A stretch of DNA of 9,929 bases, from the NCBI GenBank assembly GCA_030037185.1, contig JASHRR010000265.1, positions 1 through 9,929 of the forward strand, given 5' to 3'. Position numbers and translations under genes: made by a program. The stretch is from Xanthobacteraceae bacterium (GTDB lineage: Bacteria; Pseudomonadota; Alphaproteobacteria; Rhizobiales; Xanthobacteraceae). The notes under the pieces were generated by a model. That model was not told the DNA's origin, did no database searches, and worked only from the letters and a program-made list of their open reading frames with translations. Positions 4,720-9,929 of this stretch are shown piece after piece (position 1 is the stretch's first letter; every line of letters begins with the position of its first letter).

Positions 4720-5568
4720 ATGATGCTATGTTGCAGCTCAATCCGTGTAGCCGCGTTCTCGGCTGCGCTCCTAGTGGATATCGCGAGCGCAACTGCGCAC
4801 GATGAAACAAAATACCCGGACCTGAGGGGCCAGTGGACAGCGGTAGGCGGCTCAGTCAATTACGTGCCCGGCAAGCCGAAGGGTCTCGGGCAAGAAGCCC
4901 CACTCACTCCCGAGTACCAAGCCATCTTCGAGGCCAATCTAGAGGACATGGCTGAAGGTGGCCAAGGAACGGACCCGACCACCTGGTGCCTTTCGCCCGG
5001 GATGCCGCGAGTGACCAACGGCTATAGCGAGATCGAGTTCGTCATCACTCCCGAAACCTTCCACGTTCTCGTTGAGCATGTCCATGATAACCGCCGCATA
5101 TTTACTGACGGACGCGACTGGCCAATCGATCGCGAACCATCTTTCCTGGGGATTTCCATCGGCCGATGGATCGACGAGGACGGTGATGGCAAATACGACG
5201 TGCTCGAAGTGGAGACGCGCAACATGAAAGGGCCGCGCGCCTTCGATGCCAGCGGCCTGCCGCTGCATGCGGACAACCAGACCATTGTTAAGGAGCGATA
5301 TACTTTCAACAAGAACGAGCCCAATGACATCTACAACGAGGTCACGGTCATTGACCACGCGCTGACCCGTCCTTGGATTGTGACCAAGCACTATCGCCGC
5401 AGCCCTAACCCGCACCCGTGGTGGGTCGAGGACAACTGCCCGGAGAACAACCCCCACATTCGTATCCAAGGAGAGCCCTACTTTCTCAGCGCCGACGGCC
5501 TGATCATGCCTGCAAAAAAGGGGCAGCGGCCTCCCGATCTGCGATATTTCAATCAACCCCAGAAGTGA
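4720..5568 (+). CDS. Secreted protein of the same uncharacterised family, with an EF-hand-like loop
   Basis: The product has 282 residues. AGGAGGAG at 4707-4714 precedes ATG codons at 4720 and 4723, and either could be used. Residues 1-26 form a signal peptide with hydrophobic core AAFSAALLVDIASA and likely cleavage after ATA or AHD near 24-27. The mature part parallels the protein at 626: a Cys-Pro block WCLSPGMPRV (89-98), VITPETFHVLVEHVHDNRRI (108-127), then SFLGISIGRW (141-150), V-K-E-R-Y-T (190-195), and a closing Cys-x-E-N motif (NCPENN, 239-244). Between GRW and LEVET the usual short E-G-D-T-L segment is replaced by DEDGDGKYDVLE (152-163). This fits the twelve-residue EF-hand/dockerin calcium loop with acidic residues at positions 1, 3, 5, 9 and 12 and Gly at 6. 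Calcium binding is inferred from that motif alone. Its function is unknown and it stands alone as a single gene. Confidence 0.85.
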   Translation: MMLCCSSIRVAAFSAALLVDIASATAHDETKYPDLRGQWTAVGGSVNYVPGKPKGLGQEAPLTPEYQAIFEANLEDMAEGGQGTDPTTWCLSPGMPRVTNGYSEIEFVITPETFHVLVEHVHDNRRIFTDGRDWPIDREPSFLGISIGRWIDEDGDGKYDVLEVETRNMKGPRAFDASGLPLHADNQTIVKERYTFNKNEPNDIYNEVTVIDHALTRPWIVTKHYRRSPNPHPWWVEDNCPENNPHIRIQGEPYFLSADGLIMPAKKGQRPPDLRYFNQPQK

Positions 5569-5688
5569 CAATGCAAAAGCAACGGTGCGGGCGACAGGTC
5601 TGAGTGGTGATAGAATAAGGCAGTGTCACGCTTGGGGTGGCGCGGAGTGGCGCCTACTCCGGCCAGTCATTAGGGAAATATGTCAAGT

Positions 5689-5713
5689 GGTTGCAAGTCA
5701 GACGATTGCAACC
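5689..5713. repeat. Perfect inverted repeat GGTTGCAA-N9-TTGCAACC
   Basis: Eight-base arms at 5689-5696 and 5706-5713 are perfectly complementary around nine bases. A second small hairpin, CGGAGT-N7-ACTCCG, lies just before it at 5643-5661. Neither is followed by a T-run, and both are 75-145 bases after the stop of the gene at 4720. A regulator-binding dyad or an RNA hairpin is possible. Confidence 0.4.
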
Positions 5714-5741
5714 CAGCACCTGAGCGAATGTCGGAATCAGG

Positions 5742-6002
5742 TCACTTCCAGATCAACTCGGAGCTTCCATTGGTCCGGTCTCCATGAGCTGACGTTCTGC
5801 GCCTTGCGTTCGTCCTGAAAAACACGCTCGGGTCGCCCCGCGGGATTTTCAGCGTCACCGTCGCCAACCGATCCCCACCGAAGCGATTGGCAAAGGCCTG
5901 CGCGTCTTCCAGTTTAGCAAAGCAGAACACCATAAAGTCGCTGTCATCGCGGCGCAGAGAGTACGTGAGCGGTTCCGTCGATAGGGGCGGCGGCAGCGCC
6001 AA
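5742..6002 (-). pseudogene. Fragment of a small conserved hypothetical protein
   Basis: On the minus strand residues 12-31 of this frame read LTYSLRRDDSDFMVFCFAKL, followed by EDAQAFANRFGGDRLA. The pattern R-R-D-D-x-D-F-x-V-F-C-F-A-x-x-E-D-A-x-A-F-x-x-R-F-G-G resembles a family of short proteins I associate with Bradyrhizobium relatives. An in-frame stop at 6006-6008 lies just upstream. The only start available is a TTG at 6002 without a ribosome-binding site, so the N-terminus appears lost or disrupted. After the conserved block the frame runs on for about 35 codons of unconserved, Arg-rich sequence. The function is unknown. Confidence 0.45.
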
Positions 6003-6210
6003 ATTTCACTTCACTGTTCCTGAGGCCCCGCACCTTTTCGGCCAGGCGACCTGGATGTCCTTCGGTATTTCATCCTGGTGGTGGCGATGCTCCTCGACCC
6101 GGCCGGCGTGCTCTTGGTCGTGGCCGCGACGTCGGCGGGCCGGTAAACCCACTGCGCGGCGCCCCGTGAACAGGTGCGGTGGACGTAACATTCCAGGGAG
6201 GGGATTGCCG

Positions 6211-6633
6211 ATGAAAGCGATTATCACCGGCGCCGTGTTGGCGCTGGCGACGACGGCGGCGGGGGCCGCCGAAGCAGACTACGCCAATGCGAACTATGTG
6301 CTGCCGGGATGCAAGGTCATTCTCGAAAAAACGACGCCAAATGGCATGAGCGGCGTGACCGTGCAGCAAATCTTTGACGGTGGTGTTTGCGAGGGAATGT
6401 TTTCCGTGCTGCTCTCCATCGGGTGGTCTCGCATGAATGGGGAGACGCTGTGCATGAACATCCCGAGGAATGCCACACGCGAGCAACTGATACGCGTCGC
6501 TGTGCGCTACATCGAGGCTCGGCCTCAGCGGATCCACGAGCCGTTTGTCAACTTGGCGATTGAGGCGCTGCAAGCTACGTGGCCGTGCACGCCAGACGGG
6601 GTGTCTATGCCCATTTTACCCCCAAAGGATTGA
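6211..6633 (+). CDS. Rap1a/Tai-like small secreted protein
   Basis: The product has 140 residues. The ATG at 6211 follows AGGGAGGGG at a seven-base distance and opens a signal peptide (MKAIITGAVLALATTAAGAA, cleavage near 19-21), so the mature protein is periplasmic. Four cysteines (C34, C60, C81, C126) are placed as expected for two disulfides. The blocks FDGGVCEGMF (55-64), C81 followed by P85, the helix REQLIRVAVRYIEARPQRIH (90-109) and the ending A-I-E-A-L-Q-A-T-W-P-C fit the Rap1a/Tai domain (Pfam PF18602 from memory). The name comes from Serratia Rap1a, which protects against a type VI secretion peptidoglycan amidase. Many members are orphan periplasmic proteins of unknown role, and no effector or secretion gene lies nearby here. 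The immunity function is therefore not supported by context. Confidence 0.72.
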   Translation: MKAIITGAVLALATTAAGAAEADYANANYVLPGCKVILEKTTPNGMSGVTVQQIFDGGVCEGMFSVLLSIGWSRMNGETLCMNIPRNATREQLIRVAVRYIEARPQRIHEPFVNLAIEALQATWPCTPDGVSMPILPPKD

Positions 6634-6765
6634 CCACCATTCCTAATGGAGGCCGTCAATGCGAAAAATGGACATGAAGTCCGAATAGCGACGGCCGGTA
6701 ATCACCTATTCCAATTCTCGCTCCGCTCCCGCTGCATGGCGACGCTGGCGGGATTGTGGACCTCG

Positions 6766-6825
6766 ATCCACGCAGAGGGCATCGTTTCCAAGACGGTGGA
6801 CAGTACCTATCGCTCCGGCTCGTGT
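6766..6825 (+). pseudogene. ATP-dependent DNA ligase fragment (motif IV region)
   Basis: The plus strand reads AEGIVSKTVDSTYRSGSC. The family pattern L-E-G-[IV]-V-S-K-R-x-D-x-x-Y-R-S-G-[RT]-C surrounds nucleotidyltransferase motif IV of ATP-dependent DNA ligases of the LigD type. The usual W-[LV]-K after the Cys is absent, and homology ends there. Only about 18 codons survive. The adjoining minus-strand piece at 6815-6892 comes from an earlier part of the same kind of protein. Confidence 0.5.
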
Positions 6826-6892
6826 GCAACTCCTCGAACCGTGACAGGCCGTCAGGCCCGAGCACCTCGCCGTTGAAGCACCGCAGGCGGGC
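6815..6892 (-). pseudogene. ATP-dependent DNA ligase fragment (DGE motif region), opposite strand
   Basis: The minus strand reads RLRCFNGEVLGPDGLSRFEE and then LHTSR. In LigD-type ligases the segment [IL]-D-G-E-[AV]-V-x-x-G-x-D-G-[LI]-x-x-F-x-x-L lies upstream of motif IV. Here Asp of DGE is replaced by Asn and one or two residues are missing, so it is decayed. Homology ends near 6815, where the plus-strand motif IV piece ends, which places a rearrangement junction at about 6815-6825. The flanking minus-strand frame beyond 6892 shows no further ligase homology I can recognise. Confidence 0.42.
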
Positions 6893-6966
6893 CGCCCGTT
6901 TTTTTCTCGACGCGGCAAATTGCTTTCGATCGATAAAAAAGGAAGACCACGCGCGTGAAGCCAAGT

Positions 6967-7083
6967 TCAGGTTTCCGTCGGTAGCAGGCTGGAATGATCG
7001 CCGAGCGCCGCTTTTTTTGCCAATGCATCTCCGAAAAATTGGAACCGCTCGGCGTCCGTAAGCGATCCCGTGGCCAGCGCTGA
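6967..7083 (-). pseudogene. Unidentified C-terminal protein fragment
   Basis: The minus strand frame closing with TGA at 6967-6969 reads SALATGSLTDAERFQFFGDA, then LAKKAALGDHSSLLPTET. It has the codon pattern and helix-like composition of a real protein end, in contrast to the Arg/Pro-rich shadow frames around it. Further upstream the frame becomes low-complexity (His/Pro/Arg) and I see no start. I cannot name the family. Confidence 0.28.
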
Positions 7084-7166
7084 CCAAGGTGGCGTTCGAT
7101 CTGGAGGGTGGTGCCGGACCGGCAACTGTGTGTGGGCGGCGCCGGATGCGGCGCAACGGCAACTTT

Positions 7167-7216
7167 AAAATCGGCCAGCTCCGCTGAAAAATCGGCTAGC
7201 CGAATTCTGAATCGGG
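7167..7216. repeat. Three direct repeats at 20-21 base spacing, possible insertion-element end
   Basis: AAAATCGGCCAGC (from 7167), AAAATCGGCTAGC (from 7188) and GAATCGGGCAG (from 7209) repeat with the TCGG core at 7171, 7192 and 7212. Regular repeats of about 20 bases just inside the ends are a known feature of IS21-family elements, where they bind the transposase. No istA or istB gene and no second end are found in the window, so this would be an isolated relic. Confidence 0.4.
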
Positions 7217-7280
7217 CAGGACCGGATTAGCGCGGTCGGGCAGAAAAGCCGCGGATCTTCACTCGAAATCGAGAACTGCA

Positions 7281-8537
7281 ATGCCCAGCGTGACCGACGT
7301 CCACCCCACTACAGAACGGCTGCACGCGCTTGAGGCGCTCAGGGGCATGCCAGCGGCTACTTCGTCGGCAATCCAGCCGCCCGCTTCGATCGCGACGACC
7401 GTCCAGCGAAATGCCGGCCTCGATGCCCTGCGTGCGGCGATAGTGCTACTCGTGGTGTTCCACCATACGGCCATCACCTACGGGGCGAACGGCCTCTGGT
7501 ACTACCGCGAGGTCATGCCGGACGGGAGTCCGAGCTCGAAGCTGCTCACCCTGATGTGCTCGGTTGACCAAGCCTTTTTCATGGGGTTGCTCTTCCTTTT
7601 GGCCGGCTATTTCTTGCCCGGGTCGCTGGCGCGGCATGGCATGGTGGGCTATGTCAAGGAACGGCTGCTGCGTCTCGGTATCCCGATCCTCGTCTTCGGC
7701 TTGGTGATCGGGCCAGCGACGATCGCATTGGGTCTGACCGCCAAGGGCATCCCGTTTACGACCACGCTTCTGGCGCGGTGGAGCTCTGGCACATTGGCGG
7801 TGGGCCCGCTCTGGTTCGCGGTCGCGCTGCTGGTTTTCACCGCTGGGTTTCTGGCGTGGAGGAGTCTCGCGCCGTCCCCGGGATCGGAAGCGGATACGCC
7901 GCAGCCTCGTTACTTCCCCTCGAACGCGATGCTGGCGATCGGCGCGCTTGCCACCGGCGCCGCCGCCTTCGCATTGCGTTTGGCGTGGCCGGTCGGAACG
8001 ACGCCCGCACTAGATCTGCAGCTCGGTTATTTCGCAAGTTATGTGGTGTTGTTCGCGGCCGGTTGTGCTGGCGCGCGCGGCCAATGGCTGAGCCATGTTC
8101 CATCTCGCCAGCAGCGCTTGTGGATGATTGTGGCTGCCATTGCCATGGCGGCTTCCGCTGTGCAGATCTTCGCGGTGCGGACCGGTGGCACGGTCCACAC
8201 GGGGACGGCGTCGGTCAGTCCTCTGGGCGGCTGGAACGTGCACGCGGCCACCTATGCGCTTTGGGAGCCGCTGGTGGCTTGGGGCGTCATCCTCGGGCTG
8301 GTCCACCTGTTCGAGCAAAGGTTCGCCCTGGGCCCGGCCTGGTCGGTGCTGGCCCGGCGCTCCTACGCGATCTATGTCATCCATCCGCCGGTGGTGGTGG
8401 GGATCGCGCTCGCCTGGCGCGATGTTCCGGCGCCGCACCTAGCGAAATTCACGATCACCGGTTCGCTGGCCGGGCTGGTCTGCTTCTGGATCGCAGGGCT
8501 GCTGTTGCGCATTCCGGGTATCAACCGAGTCTTATGA
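7281..8537 (+). CDS. Acyltransferase 3 family integral membrane protein
   Basis: The product has 418 residues with about ten hydrophobic segments (roughly 51-67, 98-116, 133-153, 174-194, 214-233, 249-264, 281-299, 326-345, 363-378, 391-410). Members (PF01757) move acyl groups onto sugars, lipids or peptides at the inner membrane. Visible hallmarks are LDALRAAIVLLVVFHH (47-62), with the conserved Arg51 and catalytic-type His61/His62, the segment FFMGLLFLLAGYFLPGS (99-115), ERLLRLGIP (127-135), GPLWFAVALLVF (175-186) and RSYAIYVIHPPV (360-371). The acyl acceptor cannot be told. The start is uncertain. ATG 7281 has a poor ribosome-binding site; ATG 7347 (residue 23) has GAGGCGCTCAGGGG just upstream and would still keep the whole domain. 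Residues 12-25 (ERLHALEALRGMPA) echo the family N-terminus a second time. A five-helix membrane protein follows on the same strand after 271 bases. Confidence 0.88.
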   Translation: MPSVTDVHPTTERLHALEALRGMPAATSSAIQPPASIATTVQRNAGLDALRAAIVLLVVFHHTAITYGANGLWYYREVMPDGSPSSKLLTLMCSVDQAFFMGLLFLLAGYFLPGSLARHGMVGYVKERLLRLGIPILVFGLVIGPATIALGLTAKGIPFTTTLLARWSSGTLAVGPLWFAVALLVFTAGFLAWRSLAPSPGSEADTPQPRYFPSNAMLAIGALATGAAAFALRLAWPVGTTPALDLQLGYFASYVVLFAAGCAGARGQWLSHVPSRQQRLWMIVAAIAMAASAVQIFAVRTGGTVHTGTASVSPLGGWNVHAATYALWEPLVAWGVILGLVHLFEQRFALGPAWSVLARRSYAIYVIHPPVVVGIALAWRDVPAPHLAKFTITGSLAGLVCFWIAGLLLRIPGINRVL

Positions 8538-8808
8538 CATGTCGAGATCGGACGCGCCGCCCCGCATTACGGGACGCACGATTGACAGCATCGGTCTCGC
8601 GATCCGAGCCAACGCTGCGCGATGATGCGGTCCGGCAACGGGTCGCGACACCGAAGCCAGAGGCCAAGGACCATGAATAGAGGACGTCTCTTGTGGATCC
8701 TCCCCAGCCTGCCCTCGTGCCGGCCCATGGCGATCGGCGCTCGCCCCGACCCGCCTGCTCTCGGCTGGCCGTCGGAAGGTCTGTCCCGTCGTCCGCGAAG
8801 GTGACACC
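8538..8808 (+). other. Spacer between the acyltransferase and the next membrane protein
   Basis: I see no conserved protein on either strand here. A frame from the ATG at 8673 (MNRGRLLWILPS...) is short and has no family match that I recognise. The spacer is long for an operon, so co-transcription of the two flanking genes is possible but not shown. Confidence 0.4.
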
Positions 8809-9423
8809 ATGCCCGGTCCGTTGACCATCCTGCAGCACTCGCCCTGGTGGATCTATCCCTTGCTCCTGCTTCTCGTGTGGTTCGGCGTGCGGGGCATGCG
8901 CCCCCGCACCTTGCCGATCTGGCGACTTGCGATCGTTCCCCTGGTCTTCACCGGTTGGGGCATAGTGTCGATTCTGTCGCGACCCGCGACCTCGGGCGGC
9001 CTGATTGCGGACTGGTTGGTGTGCGCTGCCGTTGGCGCCGGCAGCGCGTGGCTCAGCAACCGGCGGATGACGGTGGCGATTGACGTCTTGCGCGGGAAGG
9101 TGACGTTGCAGGGCAGCATCGGACCGCTGGTTCGGAACTTGCTGGTCTTCGCCACGAAATATGCCGTCGGCGTCGCGATGGCCCTGCTGCCGACGCACCG
9201 GGCCGAGATCGCTGCCCTTGACATCGGCATTTCCGGCGCCATGGCGGGTTATTTTCTTGGGTGGCTCGGCCGTCTAACCTGGAACATCAGAGGTGCAGGT
9301 TATATTCGCGCGATGCCGAGCCCCACTCAATCCGAACTCTCCGAAGACTCGTTGCCCGCCAGTCTCTTCGCTGTTCTCCCGGACGACCTGAAAACTGACA
9401 GGTGTCCAAGTGGGCGGTCCTAG
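8809..9423 (+). CDS. Small multi-spanning inner membrane protein (DUF6622-like)
   Basis: The product has 204 residues. ATG 8809 is preceded by AAGGTGA five bases upstream, a modest site. There are five hydrophobic segments, at about 13-29, 40-57, 66-82, 109-127 and 135-155. The opening HSPWWIYPLLLLLVWFGVRG, followed by MRPRTLPIWRLAIVPLVF and later WLSNRRM, fits a family of small membrane proteins that I recall as DUF6622; the number is from memory. In these the R-x-x-x-P-R-T-[LV]-P-x-W-R-L-A loop is the best signature. No function is known. The conserved part ends near residue 155 (GYFLGWLGRL). The last 45 residues (for example SPTQSELSEDSLPASLFAVL) are hydrophilic and unconserved in look, so the original stop may have been lost and the frame extended into neighbouring DNA. 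Confidence 0.75.
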   Translation: MPGPLTILQHSPWWIYPLLLLLVWFGVRGMRPRTLPIWRLAIVPLVFTGWGIVSILSRPATSGGLIADWLVCAAVGAGSAWLSNRRMTVAIDVLRGKVTLQGSIGPLVRNLLVFATKYAVGVAMALLPTHRAEIAALDIGISGAMAGYFLGWLGRLTWNIRGAGYIRAMPSPTQSELSEDSLPASLFAVLPDDLKTDRCPSGRS

Positions 9424-9929
9424 GTTGGCTAGCGGCCTTTGATCCCCTCGTCCGCTTGCTGATAATTTTTTGCATCGGCGTCTCTGCGACACGGAAGCCT
9501 CTGCCGCCGATGTCTCACGGCCACGCAAACGGCGCACTGCGATGTTTGCGTGAGCAGGCGGCCATGCAGAATGGCGAAGGCCACGGCATGTAACGAAAAA
9601 GGGCGCCCCGGACACAACTTGTCGGGGGTACTGACGGCTGCGTCTGATATGAGCCGTCAAGGATCCCTACATACTGCAGGCGAACCGGCTGCGTGGCGCA
9701 GCTGTCCAGCATACAAGCCATGTTGATGCAGCCCGGGCTTCGCACCGTTTCGGCCAATCAGTCCCACACACGAAGACGATCCTTTGTTGGGCTCCCGCGT
9801 TCTCGGTGCACAAGGCATAACAGGCGGCTCGGCGATTGGCGGTCCCGACCCTCGGTCGCCTGTGCAAGGTGGGGAGCGACACCGGGAGCGGCGCAAGGCC
9901 AGAACATGAGGTCGTAGAGGGCAACCGCG
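9424..9929. other. Right-hand region with no supported gene
   Basis: I find no convincing coding region, RNA gene or repeat in these 506 bases. A GTG-started plus frame from 9402 contains WLAAFDPLVRLLIIFCIG but overlaps the preceding gene and then loses character. Minus-strand frames at 9667-9924 and 9515-9757 are Cys/Arg-rich without recognisable motifs. The region may hold further decayed fragments that need homology searching. Confidence 0.4.

Noticed and set aside
4939..5571. Minus-strand open frame of 210 codons opposite the second secreted protein
   Set aside because: It is an antisense shadow: the plus frame has a strong ribosome-binding site, a signal peptide and family motifs, and the minus frame has none.
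7778..8680. Long plus-strand open frame of 300 codons overlapping the acyltransferase gene
   Set aside because: It is Arg/Gly-rich, lacks motifs, and is the +1 shadow of the high-GC acyltransferase gene, whose frame has clear membrane segments and family motifs.
9402..9593. Small membrane-like frame overlapping the last gene
   Set aside because: It overlaps the preceding gene by 22 bases, has no separate ribosome-binding site, and has only one hydrophobic stretch followed by unstructured sequence.
1..9929. tRNA, rRNA, riboswitch or CRISPR array
   Set aside because: I looked for tRNA T-arms, rRNA core sequences and evenly spaced repeats and found none that held up. Faint or divergent RNAs could be missed by eye.

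Overview
The window looks like a gene-poor, rearranged accessory region of a high-GC alphaproteobacterial genome. A Bradyrhizobium-like member of the Hyphomicrobiales is my best guess. This rests on the style of several small conserved proteins, on a palindromic intergenic repeat near 4388-4414 of a kind I associate with that group, and on the base composition. It is an inference, not a taxonomic proof.

Seven genes look intact: a secreted protein of an uncharacterised family (626-1537, +); a glutathione S-transferase (2498-3139, -); a small conserved hypothetical protein (3560-3817, -); a second member of the same secreted family with an EF-hand-like loop (4720-5568, +); a Rap1a/Tai-like secreted small protein (6211-6633, +); an acyltransferase-3 membrane protein (7281-8537, +); and a five-helix membrane protein (8809-9423, +). 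Each stands alone with its own upstream gap. I see no convincing operon, except that the last two share a strand 271 bases apart.

Between these genes lies a gene graveyard. At 33-242 a REP-associated transposase (RAYT) C-terminus sits between two 27-base REP palindromes in inverted orientation. At 1567-1764 there are remains of a UPF0175 antitoxin followed by the first codons of a PIN-type toxin. At 1919-2175 there is a small Cys-containing protein broken by two frameshifts. A Phd/YefM-like antitoxin scrap follows at 2185-2280 (-). An ArsR-type regulator (4339 leftwards) loses its frame homology exactly where a 42-base dispersed repeat begins. The other copy of that repeat follows the toxin scrap. 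At 6766-6892 two pieces of an ATP-dependent DNA ligase face each other on opposite strands, which indicates an internal inversion. Three 20-21 base-spaced repeats at 7167-7216 resemble the end of an insertion element.

No complete undescribed system stands out. The leads most worth following are the two divergent copies of the secreted family (one carrying a calcium-loop motif), the 42-base repeat that truncates the ArsR gene, the RAYT/REP remnant, and a pair of short reading frames flanking the transferase gene that share an identical nine-residue hydrophobic segment with only synonymous differences.
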